A stretch of DNA of 64,000 nt from Pisaster brevispinus (lineage: Eukaryota; Echinodermata; Asteroidea; Forcipulatida; Asteriidae), in contig JAMKCF010000003.1 of NCBI GenBank assembly GCA_023634235.1, positions 12,556,742 through 12,620,741 of the forward strand, written 5' to 3'. Within the stretch, counting starts at the first letter, position 1. Each line of letters begins with the position of its first letter. The position numbers were made by a program, and so were the translations under genes. Of this stretch, positions 1 to 13,599 are shown piece by piece. A model generated the notes under the pieces. The model was not told the DNA's origin, made no database searches, and saw only the letters and a program-made list of their open reading frames with translations.

Positions 1-1847
1 CATTTGTTTCATTCATGTATTGCTCGTATGTTGGTTGAGGAAGCGATCTAGATCTCTTTGACGGTTGGGGCATTACCTGGTCACAACGTACCTTTGGTTG
101 TTACACTTGTATACACACGCACAACGCCCCTTGTTTAATTAAGGTTAACAGCAGGTAAAAACTTCACTTCGTTAATTAACATTACAAGTTCATTCAAACA
201 AAATAATACTAACAGGTATTAAACAAGTTGTTTTGTTCAGGTTCTGATTGCGATGTTACAAACAATACATCACAGCGGATAACTTAAACAAAGACAACGA
301 TAAAGAATTTGTTTCCTGACATGTTGTGTTTTAGGAGATTTTTATTGTCAACAAACAAAATCTCCACGTAGTCACAAAACGTGACATACCTGCAGTGAAC
401 TAACCGTCGTGGTTGCGTTAAACCTTTGACATAATTTTTTTTTTATGACAGCAAGTGCTAGTGAGAATACGCACGTCGGTTGATGACGTGACGATCCGCG
501 CTTCAATTGTTAAAACTGTAGAAGTCAAGGACAGAATTTGGAGATACAAATAAAGAATCATGCCTTTGACAATTTATTGCCAGCTCCGATTGTCTTCACG
601 GTCTCAGCTTTGAAAGGGTCAATCGTTATTGGCAAGACAGCACACCAGCAATACTGTACTTCTACACTCAACTTACTTTTGCAGGGTTAGATTATTAATT
701 AAAAAAAATATATAATATAAATTTTACCCAATCAGTTTCCCATGTGATTTATTACTTAATATTTGATATAAAAAGTCGAACTCCCTAGGGTGAACCCTTG
801 GCTATCTTGAACTTGGGTGATCCCTGGCTATACGGCAGTTACAAGTTCAATGGCTTCTGACGGCACCCGAACAAAGATAGACAAAATCGTTGGTTCAATC
901 CTGTTCTAGTCAATTTTTCTTCGTTCAACCACTAATTATTTATTACATTTTAAAAAAACTTATTAACCAAATTTTGTTTTTTCTTTGCAAGCTTACAGCA
1001 TTCTCGAATCTATAAAAATAGCTATTTAAAATTTAAGTCTAAATTTCTGGGTGAAATCGGACAAAAATTTGACCAAGTTTAAGAGGGCTTGAACTGAACT
1101 GACCTCATGACTAAAAAAACAGAATTAATGATATCTTGTTCGTTTTAGGGTTAGATAAGCCCTCGGTGATTTCTTTTAAACAGACAGCTTCACTACTGGC
1201 ATACTGGCCATGAGAAATATACACAATTTCAGCTTCCCTAACGATTATTAGTGCAACTTGGTTCATGATTATTTAATTTTCTGATTTAAGATATTTTATT
1301 AGTTTCCCTTTCCCTCAAAAACTTATGGGAAAAAACACCTTCAAATAAGGACAAGCAGAAGCATAATTAAATTCGACATAAACAAAACTTTTATTAGCAA
1401 CTTTTCTTATTATTTTTTTTCTCAAATTAACAAACAGAAAATCAATAGAAAAAGACACTTAAACACTTAAAACTTTCTCAACTTAACAATTTGATTTATA
1501 TTCGTTTTTAGTCAACATCTCTCTATCTTGAATTCGCTTAATTTTGACTAATCTTGGGAGTCGAAGGCTCCCAGTTGACTCCGTTTTGAGCTTGCAGTGT
1601 TAAGGGTGCAGATCTGTAGAAATGCAATCACGAAATATATTTTTGTATGTACAGCTGGCAGATATCTTTTCAAAAAAAATCACATTGTCAATTCAATTAT
1701 TTTTCTTCTTTAAATAACCGTACGGCTCAGCACAATAAAATGGTATACTGGCACCCTTCCCTGTTTTGTACATTCTAGTGTCATTGTCGAACAGTCAATT
1801 TTTTTCTTGGAATGTTTTTTCTCGATCGGCCAGCGACCATCTCCTGA
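1..1847. other. 5' flank of the window, no gene recognised
   Basis: AT-rich sequence with no exon I can recognise on either strand. About 785–940 is a fragment of the tRNA-headed SINE family seen again at 42.2 kb. The part next to 1848 must contain the 3' untranslated region of the H4 gene; a minus-strand AATAAA (TTTATT at 1390–1395) is a candidate polyadenylation signal. Confidence 0.6.
785..940 (+). repeat. SINE fragment (same family as 42165–42400)
   Basis: It shares several blocks with the reverse complement of 42165–42400: AACTTGGGTG, GATCCCTGGCTA, GGCTTCTGA, GAACAAAGATA, then CTAGTCAATTTTTCTTCG and TTCAACC. The tRNA-like middle (A box) present at 42.2 kb is missing here, leaving only GTTCAATCC from the B-box side. 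I read this as an internally deleted copy. The family name is unknown to me. Confidence 0.55.
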
Positions 1848-2656
<809 letters not shown>

Positions 2657-4323
2657 GGTTACTGACGACAAGGCTTTTTATTGTGTGGAAACGAAAGCAC
2701 CCTGTGTGCTCAGACCGGAGTATTCAAAAAGAGGGCCCCTGAAAGACGCTGCTGGGTTTAAGTACCCATAATGCGGACGTGTTCTGGAGAAACAGTAGCG
2801 GTATTGTACCTAATTTCTTCCATTTTAGACTTGCGAGCCTTTTTTCCCCTGCTAAAACTCCGCCCCTGGTTTCAGTGCGCCTCAGTTTCGCGCGTTTTAC
2901 CGGGTCGGGGGGGGGGATTATGAATAAAATAGCAGAATGACTAAGAAAATGGTTTAAGTGAAGTGAAAAATATATAATTGTTAACCTCGTTGAGGAAGCA
3001 GACGCTCGATGATTTGCTGCTCGCTCAGCTAGTCACTCTGGGACTAGACCAGAGCTCGAAGGGGGAAAAATGGGCAGGAGCGTAATTTTGTTTTACCTTT
3101 TCAAAGAATGGACGGATAATTAAATTTCCAGCCGGAACCAAATATAAACCAGGTGGGCTAGTTTTGTTTCAAGGGGGAAAGCCCTGACCTGCGATTTTTC
3201 TATGAAATTGCGAGAGGTGATTGTCTGTTAAGTTGCTTTTGACCTCAAACCAAATTACTTCCGTGAATCAGCTGAATTTTAATTAGATCTATCACTATTT
3301 CGGGCAGAAGAAAAATCATACAAACAACAAGCAATTTGCTGTTGACCCCTCAGCAAGTTATTTCTAAGAATCAGTTTAAAATTTTAATTTTATTTCATTA
3401 ATAACTTTGGCAGAACGAAAATCCTGTAAACAACAAGCAAATGTGAAAACAAAACAAAACAGTCCACCTGGATTTTTAACAATAATTCTCTTGTGAACAG
3501 ACGTGGGGGGGGGGTATTAAGAAAAACCATTAGGTCATGTTCCTTATCCTAGTTTTTGTAACCCCCCCCCCCAAGGGTTCATCTATAAGCCTTTGGTGTT
3601 CACGTTGCATCATTTTATAATCCATCCATCACATTGTTGGCAAATAACCCATCGGAAATAAGAACTTCTTCCCCTGAGAAGTCGTCCTTCTTTGGTTTCG
3701 AGGACTCCTAAGTTAGATTGGAGTTAAAACGCAGGGTCTTTACTCTACAGTATTGACAAAGAAACATGTAGCTTTGTTCTGTCCCAATTATTGCCCCAAT
3801 GAATTGAAAGTCTCTTTCACAACGTCCGCGGCTAACAGCGGGGAATTTAAACGCATTCTTTCCATTGAAACACACACGTGGTGTGGTGATTCAAGCAAGG
3901 CTGGAATGGTGCATTTTCCTTTTGGGTAAAAAACCCTGATAATTTCGACGGTGTGAACTTTGAACGGCCTAAAACAATTATTTATAAACGAAATTTACTA
4001 AATGTATGATTAAAGTTTACTTATTTTGAACATGAGTTGTGCTATGATTTCTAAATTAAAAAGCTTTTATTGTATTAATAAACGTCTCCACACCGTCATT
4101 CATCCCCGATGAACAAAATGGAATCAACAGCCGTTTCCAATAAAAACTCACGTTCTCTCTCGTTGTGACCATTGTGCGACATCTTGACGTCTTCTTCGCT
4201 GCCGATTCCATCAATCTCTCCGGCCATCCGCATACAGCAAGCTGCAGAAGTACTACCACTCGAAGAAGGAGACTGTTGTGTGATTTTGTGTAAATTTTCC
4301 AGTCTTGAATTCCAGTAGACATT
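2657..4323. promoter_or_regulatory. Divergent promoter region between H4 and H2A
   Basis: 1.67 kb separates the start codons of two histone genes facing away from each other. The H4 side (about 2690–2930) is richer in G+C than its surroundings and holds CCGCCCC- and CGCGCG-type sequence. On the H2A side there is a CCAAT box at 4137–4141, about 180 bases before the ATG. G and C runs of nine or ten lie near 2908, 3507 and 3562. No other exon is visible. Shared regulation is inferred only from the arrangement. Confidence 0.5.
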
Positions 4324-5502
4324 ATGTCTGGACGTGGCAAGGGCGCTAAGAAGAACGTGAAGAGTGTGACTCGTAGCTCTCGGGCCGGTCTACAATTCCC
4401 TGTCGGTCGCATCCACAGGTTTCTCAAGAAAGGTACTTGTATCTTGATATATCTTGTACTTGTACTTGTATCTTGATGTTTCCAATCCTTAAATTTGTCC
4501 TTGTAACCAGTGACCTGCACAAAAAGTAAAACAAATTCATCAGTTAGACTAAGGGTACTCGAATGCAATATTGTATATTTTCAAGGTGAAGAAATCCAAC
4601 CAGACTTGTATTGTTGGTTATGCGGTCAGTGCCACATTTTCGTTTGTTTTTTTCAAATGTGCATTTAAACTTACAGTTTAGGGAAATGTGCTAAATCAGG
4701 CCACCCGACTTTTTCATTCATCACGATTAAACAAAGTATCTTATTAAGCCAGATATGATTTTGTTTTGGGTCGCAATGAGTGACAAGTGGCACCCTGGTT
4801 CAACGTCTTTTTCCACGGTTTCTACTTTTTTTGTCTTGCTTGACTTCACCAGTTTATTTGACTAACACAATCACAACAATTTTCTACACTTTCAGGTCAG
4901 TACGGCAATCGCATTGGAACCGGTGCATCCGTCTACATGGCAGCCATTCTGGAGTACCTGACAGCCGAGATTCTCGAACTGGCGGGAAACGCTGCACGTG
5001 ACAACAAGAAATCTCGCATTATCCCGCGCCACGTCCAGCTCGCCATCCGTAACGACGAGGAATTGAATAAGCTGCTCAGCCATGTCACTATTGCACAGGT
5101 TGGTTGAATTGTCAATTCTTCTTTATTTATTTTTTTAGAGAAAGATTTTCATATTTTCCTTGCGAAGAGAAAACATTTGGTCATTGGTTTTCAAACAAAT
5201 CGTGCACCATTTTTGTTGTATGTACATCTTCAGTTTGAATGTACGGTTCCAAACTTCTCACTTCACTAAAACTGAGGCCATCGGGTTCTTTTCAAACCAA
5301 AAGTGAAAGTTTGATAGAAACAACATTGGGAAAGTAAGGTTGGGCCGAATTCATTTTAAAAATGAACATGCTAAAATGTTGTAACTGTTTTGTTTTGTTT
5401 TGTTTTAAACAGGGTGGTGTTATGCCCAACATCCAGTCCGTTCTGCTGCCAAAGAAGTCTGGCAAGAACAAAGGACCACCAAGCCAAAGCGTGGAGTTTT
5501 GA
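4324..5502 (+). CDS. Histone H2A variant, H2A.X-like, three exons
   Basis: Nucleosome core H2A. Exons 4324–4432, 4896–5098 and 5413–5502, introns at phases 1 and 0, all GT–AG; 133 residues. The N-terminus [10 protein letters not shown], the [11 protein letters not shown] helix start, the acidic-patch region [12 protein letters not shown] and [15 protein letters not shown] are all standard H2A features. Compared with bulk H2A there are several substitutions ([20 protein letters not shown]). The tail reads [14 protein letters not shown]: it contains the SQ dipeptide and a final E-F as in H2A.X, but SV separates them, so the canonical terminal SQ(E/D)-aromatic motif is not formed. Introns and AATAAA signals at 5846–5851 and 5939–5944, with no stem-loop after the stop, point to a polyadenylated variant gene. 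H2A.Z is excluded by the N-terminus and docking region. Confidence 0.93.
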
Positions 5503-7043
5503 GCGACTTAATTCTAGACTTATTTTGTTCATGTAAAATAGTTGGCTTTTCAAAAATCGTCTTGGCAGTTTGCTCACTAAAAACTAAAAGTCTGCATCGA
5601 GATTCGCTATTTCAAACATAGGTGCAGTAAATTCCTTGATCAAACATAGTTGACCACTAAAATCCTCTAAAATAATGCAAAAAGACTTATGAAACGAAGA
5701 ACTTTTTCTGTAGGAAAAATTTTGCAAAATACTTGGACTCGTTGGATGACAAAATAAAAAGACATGTCTGAAATTGGTAACACAAAAAATCCTCAAGTAA
5801 TCGCAACAGCATTATTTCTATATTTAAGTTAAACTAAATGTGTGTAATAAATTATTTTATCTTGTTGTAAATAAGTGTTGTAAAAATGCCTTTCCCAGTG
5901 TCTTTAAATGTTGAAATTGTTTTTAGAATTGTTGTGAAAATAAAATGTTACTTAAAAATTACTTTGTTTGCTTCAGCATGTTATTCTGTCGTGTCTTTTC
6001 TTCACTTGTGCTTATGATAATTAAAGGACAGTTAAACTTTTAAAAGAAAATTGGGATATAAGTTCTAACATCTGCTCTTTTTCAACTTCAGTAAATGGTA
6101 ATAGGATAGTAATACTTTAATAATAAAACAACTATACAGCATAACAAGTACAAGATTACAAAAGAATACAGCAGAAAGCCCAGAATTATGATGCAATTTT
6201 TTTAAAAATAAAACAGCCTAGAGGCCGAAAATATTTCAAATTCTTCATTGAAAAGATGGTCGTTCTATAATTGGGTGAAAGCAAACTATTTTGGTAAATC
6301 TTTCCATAGATGCGGTACAGGCATGAGAAAAAGATCAGTCACCTAATGAGCGATCACATTTTAGAAATGTCAGAACGGAGTTTGCGAGGAGGATTGTTTT
6401 TAAGCAAATCATCATCAATATTAGGCAATATATTATAGTTTATTTTGGGTTGTGTGACAAACCCTCCTTGGTTCCGAAATAAAACAACTTGTCGTTAAAG
6501 GCCCTTGAGTGTTAAACTTTTATGTTTAACTACATGAAGCTAAACAAAATTTGCTTTCGTTCCGCTTTATTGACAATTCGGCAAGCCTATTTTTCTATTT
6601 TGATTTCTGCACACCTAGATATGCACAGTGAGTTTAAAACATCTGCCAATAACACAAACTACAGATAATACGACCACTGATAAATGATCAGGGATTCCCG
6701 AAACGTCAAGCCGCATCAGCCAATTGAACCCGGGTGAGTACTTCAAGCCAAGCCCCGGCAAACAACGCCGAATAGCCGGTCATTAAAAACAGTGTTGATG
6801 CCTCGCTCGAGTGTCAACCGGTGCTATAAACGGTTGAATATTAACTCAACCCGAAATAAAACACCTCCCGTAAATCATTTCGCTGTCTGGTGGGTACATT
6901 CATTCCTCCCTCATCGGTGGTCGTTCCATGGAAACCATGCTTCCATTTTTAGGAGGATTGATCATGTTCTGATGCTTCATTTGAATCTGCCCAGAGTGCG
7001 AGCATGGTGTTTCGTAGACGGTTGGGTCTTAGAGGCCGTTGTT
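5503..7043. other. Intergenic, H2A 3' end to first FABP gene
   Basis: The H2A 3' untranslated region with two AATAAA signals (5846, 5939) occupies the start. The remainder is AT-rich with no exon I recognise. A TATAAA at 6825–6830 lies about 220 bases before the FABP ATG at 7044 and is a possible core promoter. Confidence 0.5.
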
Positions 7044-10000
7044 ATGGCGCATTTTGAGGGACACTACAAACTGATATCGAGTGAGAACTTCGATGATTTT
7101 CTCTCTACTCTGGGTGAGTGTAATTGCTGCCCTAATAGGAACTCAACGCAACAGTGTATTTATGGATGAATGACATTTTGGAAAACCGTAATTGAGAAAA
7201 TGGCAAAAGTGACTGTGCGATGTCCTTGTCCTTGTTGACGCCACGAAGTTTAGTATCTAAAAGTGATTATTGATGATATAATTATGTAGTTAGTTTTTTA
7301 ACTGATTAAAACAATCTTACGTGGTAATGTTTTATTTTACTGTACCCCAAATTACAGTTAGACAGTTTGCAAGAGACGTATTTTTAAATAAACACCTAGT
7401 TTGTTCTCAATTTTATGTAAATTTGCGATGCTAAGCGTTTGGATTAATACTAACAAATAGTTTCTAATCGTTTAATCTTTTAAAATCATAAAATCTTGTA
7501 ATCCACAACACGGTCAAATTTTAGAGAGGCCAACAGTTTCAGAGAGTCTGATGACGCCAGAAATATAACGGGACCATTTTAAAAACCGTTCCCGCGTCAT
7601 AAAACTAATCAGTGATCAAACGTACAAAGTCAATACATCAAATTCAATCCAGTTGCTGGTTGAATTTGGTTAATAATAAATCAATCAGCTCTTAAAACGC
7701 AACAGCATCACAGAACTTTAACTACCAACATGTAATTTATATTTAATTGTTAAATTTACAAGGCGTACTTCGGTCTCTTAATGGCATAATTACAACCTAA
7801 CGAGCCAGCACCGTAACAAGCAGAAGTGCAAAGCACATCCAGACCTCCGTAAAAAAACCCACAAAAAACAATGCCATTTCACCAAACATAGTGGTACTCT
7901 GTAACCACTAATTGCCTTTTGTTTGGTACTTAACATAACATGGCAAATATAACATTAGCATTATGACACCGCACCAGAATACACATATTCAAATGTTCTT
8001 CAATAACACTGTTTGCATTCGCTGTGAATTTTGTTTGCGGGTAAATATTACAGCTCAGTAATGTTCACTCCTCTATCACTCAACACTATATAATGGTATA
8101 GTTTCGCAAGATACCAAACGCACGCAACCACAGTCTTTGAAGTGTCTGCAAATAAACACATCCTGACGGGTATGGTGAAACCGTGGTTTCTAGAAATAGG
8201 AAGATGACCTTGATTAAGTGCATGAATGAAGGGTAACATCACCTGGAGTTCCTCTAATAGGGACCAACAGCTCTGTGGCTACTGAATGTACAAGTTAAGC
8301 TTGATGAGGAAAAACACTTGCCCGCAGCCAATTAATGTGATTTCCTCAAAATGTCACAATGAGTGTGGTGGCGGCAGGGGGGTGGGTGGGTGTTTGGGGG
8401 GGGGGGATAGGAGTACTGTGGGGGTAGGGGCACTGCACAGGGCTGTTTGTAATAATACCAAACATTTAAAACTGTACAAAGAGACCATCCGGAGGGAGAG
8501 ATTCAAAGCTTGGAAATCTTTAAAGTGTTGGGTCTGGCCATGCTGAAGAATGCAGTGAAAACAGATTTGAACATTTGATATTGAAAACTCATTTAAATGA
8601 AGTGGGAAGAGAGTGTTATACAGTGGGAGTCATTATACTATCTTTATATAGAGTACTAAACTACGGACTGCTGTATAAAGGTATTATCATTAGTATTATC
8701 ACTTTGAGCAAACTTATGGCTTCGAGTTACATCATGACTCCCTGGTCAGAAAATGTTTTTCCCGAAAAAGTTTGAAGAAATATTTGGTTTTGTTGGCCAA
8801 CACTGCACGGTTGGCGGGGGGGGGGGGGGGGGTGGGGGTGGGGGTAGTGGGGGTGAGGGGGGGAGTGGGGGGGCACGAGACGACTTTGCACCAATGCGTT
8901 GCTGAGTCATGACACAGGTACACAGGCAAATAAAGTGAGTTGTAAAAAGTGCATTATCCTTCGGCACGGGGCTGCGTTGGACGCAGCGTCACGGAAACAG
9001 TCAAGAGTTGCCGGACATTTTGTGATAACGACATGGCTTTTCTTTGAGCAATTGAACACTTTTGTGGCACTGATTTATTGTTAGGTTTTCGATTGGAACG
9101 TTGTGGTCACATCATAACATCTTTAGGGGCCATTGGGTCAGTTGAGTTGGGTGGCTGTTGACAGAATCGATAGCAGGAACGATTAACTCCGCGACCTATC
9201 TTTTATTTGTGTCAAATAAATAACTGTTGTCCAATTTTTGACAAATAAAAAGTATTGCCGGGCAGCATTTCTTTAAACACTGTAAGTTGTCAATCACATA
9301 CACCCATTTAACCTGGACTGGGCAACTTGTGTGCGGCTACCGGCCAGGGCAGGCTCGCACGACTGGGAATGCTGTGGGTGTTGCAGCAGGCAACTTAGAA
9401 CTTTGCTGGTAGGGATGCCGGAATATACTGCAAAACCCCCTCCTTTTAGAACATAATAAGCGCACATTCTATCATAAGAATACTTCTTCCCAATTCGAAC
9501 GAAATCACTGAAAAAAATCACATACCCATGTTGAAACCGCACTATTTCAGCGCCGCTCTCGTGCGTATCTAACTTTCATGACGTCGGCACAACCCGGTGT
9601 GCATGCAACCCAGCACCCCGGCACCCCCTGGCAAAATAGGTTCCTTGTTTTGTCATGCACCCCCGTGGCCAGCGGAGACAGATCTTTCCTTTGTCCCTGT
9701 ACATAACATCTTGCCATACACTCTGTACACGACATTTCTTGTGGAGCATCCCAAACCTTAGAATTCCCCAATGGTAGCGCATATGAGCTCTCGATGGCCT
9801 GGACAGACAAACGTTCAAATCCAACAATCGTAAAATTCAAAAGGGAAACTATCATTCCTGTTTTTCTAAACCTACTCAATTTGAGCCATACTTTCAAAAC
9901 AGGCGTGAACCCCTTGCTACGCCACATCGGCAGCTACACAAAACCAACTCTGACAATCTCCGTAACCAATGGCAACCACTTCAAGATCAAACAATCGGCA

Positions 10001-11324
10001 ACTGCCTTCAAGAAGTACGACCTGGAATTTGATATTGGAAAGGTGTTCGACAACAAGACGATAGATGGCAGAATGGTAAAGGCAAGTAGTCAAGACAGAA
10101 GTAGACAATTTAGAGTTTGTGTCAAAATAAGTGAGTGGGGAAAAAACTCAAGTTTTGTACAGTTAAAAAAATACCAAATACCCACAAAACTATACCAGCA
10201 TCGATCATACTTTAAACAAATGGGGGTCAATAATGCGAATTAAAACAAAAACAGTTTCGTGTTTAAGTATAAAGATTACAGCCAAACTGTCATGCGGCTA
10301 TTATAGTCGGCCGTGTCGAATCTTCCGTCACTCAATCAATACAACAGTTCATGTACTATCACATGGTTATAGCATTGGACTGAGACAACGCTAGTAAAAA
10401 GTATGATTAACATAATGATTCAATGTACACAATCCGGTCACATCCATCAAATCAATATAGCGCCACCAGCGTTTATGAAAGTTTGATATTATCGAGAACT
10501 TGGTGTTAGGATTAGTTATATAAATGACTCTAAATTGACTTTTTTTTGCGTACTGATATAGAGTCGTGTAGTGCTAGAAGATGAGCGGTTAATTCAGACA
10601 GATTTACCTGTGAATTTGGAAGAGAAAATCTGCACTTTTATTCGTGAAATAAATGAAGACAACAACTTGGTCATGGTGAGTTTACATTTATCAGTGGCCC
10701 TTTTTCGCAAAATTCCCCCAATAGATGGCATTTTACCGTTGTTTTAAGCGAGGACGGTTCAACATTTTTTGAAATGTGTGTTAACTCCAACCGTTTGGTT
10801 TTAAGAACAGTACAGTAATAAACAAAGATATAGATATGGCCCCCACAACACAGGGACATAATCTCTCTGTGAGTTGGGTTGTTCTCGACGTTTCGATCTG
10901 TATGCTCTGGTTGTCTTCAGAAGAAAGTGGAGGATGGATGCTTACCATGTCAAAAACAATGATATTGTTCTTTCTGATCTTAGTGCTTATTCCCCCACCG
11001 TGCACAACACAGTTATTACACCAGATTAATTCAAAATATAGCACCAAATATATTTCTCTCGAGTCTCGACAATATAGGACCAAGACCAACTGCATTGGTA
11101 CCAATGACAAAAGCCCTTCAGATAAAGGTTCAGATACTTACACTAATCATATATGCTGGGTCTCCTGAACGTATTTGTTTAGTAACAGTGTTTACAACAA
11201 AGGAAGGAATTGGCAACGTAGAAAAAACCCTTTCATTATGACTGTATTCTATTTTTGTCAACTTTAACAGACATGTCAAGTCGACAGTGTTGTGAGTGTG
11301 CGACTTTACCAGCGAATGGTTTAG
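7044..11324 (+). CDS. Fatty-acid-binding protein (intracellular lipid-binding family), gene A
   Basis: Small cytosolic carrier that holds a fatty acid or retinoid-type ligand in a ten-strand beta barrel. Four exons: 7044–7113, 9903–10081, 10562–10675, 11271–11324; intron phases 1, 0, 0 as in the whole family; 138 residues. Exon 1 (GHYKLISSENFDDFLSTL) fits the FABP signature G-x-[FYW]-x-[LIVMF]-x4-N-F-D exactly. Exon 2 carries the SYTKPTLTIS and EFDIGKVFDN strands, exon 3 ends INEDNNLVM, and exon 4 has R-L-Y, the conserved Arg-x-Tyr that binds the ligand carboxylate. Intron 2 appears to use a GC donor (AAG|GCAAGT); a GT donor six bases earlier keeps the frame but would drop two residues the paralogues have. 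It is the most divergent of three tandem FABP genes. AATAAA at 11720–11725 may end the transcript. The ligand cannot be told from sequence. Confidence 0.88.
9560..9765 (+). repeat. Dispersed repeat, relative of 33500–33600
   Basis: Intronic sequence in FABP gene A that shares an ordered set of words with 33500–33600: CTTTGTCCCTG, TAACAT, TGTACAC and CTTGTGGAGCA. Similarity is partial and the ends are not defined. The family is not recognised. Confidence 0.45.
10881..10920 (-). repeat. Hammerhead-like repeat motif, copy at 10.9 kb
   Basis: On the minus strand this reads CTGAAGAC, about 16 bases, then TCGAAACGTCGAG, the same order as the arms of the palindrome at 39.4–39.8 kb. CTGANGA and GAAAC are the two conserved strands of a hammerhead ribozyme core, but the intervening stem is poorly paired here, so this copy looks decayed. 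It lies in intron 3 of FABP gene A. A retroelement origin is inferred. Confidence 0.4.
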
Positions 11325-11867
11325 TCCCTTATCAAATAAACGGAAGCCTAGCCTATTCCCAACTGACGATCCCACTGCCAAACATGGATTAGGAAATATT
11401 GTAGGACATTCAAGAATACCAACTCGAAGCTGTTCATATCGTTTGATAAATCGAGGTCCTGGATGGTCCAACTACCGAATAACTTGAGGAATCCTCGCCA
11501 AGGAATACCAAGGTGAAAGTCCAACTGTGGCTTATTCATCAACACAAATTGGTGACCGGTACAGTTACTCGATCAACGCCTGATCAATTGGTTTCAAGGG
11601 AAAATGCGATCATAATTCGAAGAAGACAAAATAATTTTATGCCTACGGACTAATAAGCTGTAAGCTCCTCTCCTGTCTTTATATTCAATTGGCTTTGTAG
11701 TTACACAATTGTTTTTTACAATAAATAATATTAAATAAGTGGGACAATCCTTAAATAACTGAAGATTGGATTTATGGAGTGAAAGTTTGCACACAGAATT
11801 TGTGTAATAAGGCAATATTGATCTGAAGATCAATTTGTTTGTCAGAGTTCAGATAGTGAATGCCCGA

Positions 11868-12070
11868 CACAGCCCGATTTCATAGAGTAGCCAATTTCAA
11901 AAAAGTGGATAAGCATCAACAGAACAATGCTTACCAGAATAAGGTTATCAGCCAAAATACTATTTCACATGTACCGGTACCATCTGTGACTGGCATCCTG
12001 CTAATTTTGCTTAAAGGAAAAACTGTTCAGCATGTTGCTGTCTGCTGAAGTAGCTACATGAAATTAGGTC
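11868..12070. repeat. GGGCCC-family inverted-repeat element, diverged copy
   Basis: Starts CGATTTCATAGAG and ends TACATGAAATTAGG, with the family's internal words ATGCTTACCAGAATAAGGTT, CAGCCAAAATAC, TGTGACTGGCATCCTGCT and TTTTGCTTA between. The best copy in the window is at 43874–44066. Confidence 0.65.
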
Positions 12071-12564
12071 TGGTGTATAGGCTTAGAGCCCAAGCTTGGT
12101 TTTGAGCAGACAATCCTGTGGAGGTAACATCAACATCACCCTAAGCTTGGGCTCCATTCGGGTGGTTGATGGAGAGAGTACTCTTGTGTTGATGATGTGG
12201 TTCGCCGTCTGTTCTACGCCGTGCAAAGCAATTACAATGTACTATTTTTGTTGTGGGGTTAATGAGGGATCAGATTCATAAGCTGCAACTTAAAGGCACT
12301 AAGCAAAACTTGGGTAATAACTATGTTACTAGTGTTTATCTTTATTTACGTATTGATTCATTTGTATTTAGGGATTGAAAGAAATGATGAGTTGCAATTT
12401 TGTTAATAAAATATTATCAGTGAGATAATGCCTTTATGCGATAATGCGTTAATTGGCAAATCCAGAAATTGAAGTACCTGATTAGCATAGTTATCGGACA
12501 AATTTAAAGGATTGCATTCAAAGCTCGCTGACTATAAATACCAGCATAAATCCCCCCCAAAACC

Positions 12565-12646
12565 CACACAAAACAAAACAAAACAAACAAACAAACAAAC
12601 AAACACCCAACACCCCAACACCCCAACAAACAAACAAACCACAAAC

Positions 12647-12675
<29 letters not shown>
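12565..12675. repeat. Compound microsatellite (AAAAC, AAAC, ACCCCAAC, AAT)
   Basis: Consecutive short tandem tracts: ACAAAACAAAAC, then repeated CAAA, then CACCCCAACACC, then more CAAA, and finally about nine AAT units. It produces long but meaningless open frames on both strands. Confidence 0.9.
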
Positions 12676-12677
<2 letters not shown>

Positions 12678-13599
12678 TCTCTCTGAAATACTTTCAAGTT
12701 CAGAAAACAGCATTTAAAGACCTCCCCAATTACCGTTGCTCATTTCAATTGCATGCTTCAATAGCGATAAACCTGATATGAACGCCGCGCACAAAATCAC
12801 TGAAAACAAGTATAATTATGCCTTTTCCGCTGTTTTTCATATATCAAGTTTCGGAGTTGAGACGTAGCCTTATTGTTTACTCATAAAAAAAATATTTAAA
12901 AAATATTTAAAAAACAACAACCTATAGCATTTCTGACGCAAGTATTTCAATGGAAGTTTTCCATCACGACTGTCGGTGTTATAACTGTTGTGGTGCATAT
13001 TGTGAAGCGTTTTAAACTCCTTAAATTCTTACTGCGCCTCATCAGGTTTGCTAGTCTGACAATTGAACGACTCTTACGTAATAAGCAATGACTGTTCTCA
13101 ACTTAAAAGAGATCAGCTTGCCATCATTCGGGGCAGTCGGGTCTTGGGCGTGGTGCTGTCAACAACTATCGGCACCAGCGGTTTTATTTATTTCCGTAGC
13201 AATGTAGCTGTGTTATTTTATAAAGTATTCTAGACCATGAAATTATGGTGTCGCTCTTCAGTTTTTTTATGTCTGTTTAACCTCTCTAAAAATGCCAACA
13301 TAATATAACATGGAAGTTATGTGCAAATCCATAAAATTCCATATTTTAAAATCTTATTCATGCTATTTGCACACCCTTCATTGATGATGTGAAGATATCT
13401 ATACTCTTCCAAAGACAATAATGTACATTCCCAAGGTATACCTTTAATTTTTTTTTTTGAACCGTTCAATTGTTTTAATCCATATATAAATGTGGATATA
13501 TACAATGAGACTAACCCGCGAAAAATTCATTTCAAAAGGTGGAATAGCGTTTTCGAGATAATGCCGAAAAACTGGAGCAGCTGTGCCCATGCAGGAAGA

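Noticed and set aside
4056..4568. 170-codon open frame on the minus strand over the H2A first exon
   Set aside because: It overlaps the H2A exon in antisense, has no recognisable domain, and the plus strand encodes a clear H2A there.
8286..8967. Glycine- or proline-rich open frames around 8.3–9.0 kb
   Set aside because: They are translations of long G runs with no splice or domain support, inside FABP-A intron 1.
9794..10243. A 149-codon single-exon gene containing FABP-like sequence
   Set aside because: Only 9903–10081 is FABP; the flanks are intron, with an AG acceptor and a donor at the positions the family's gene structure predicts.
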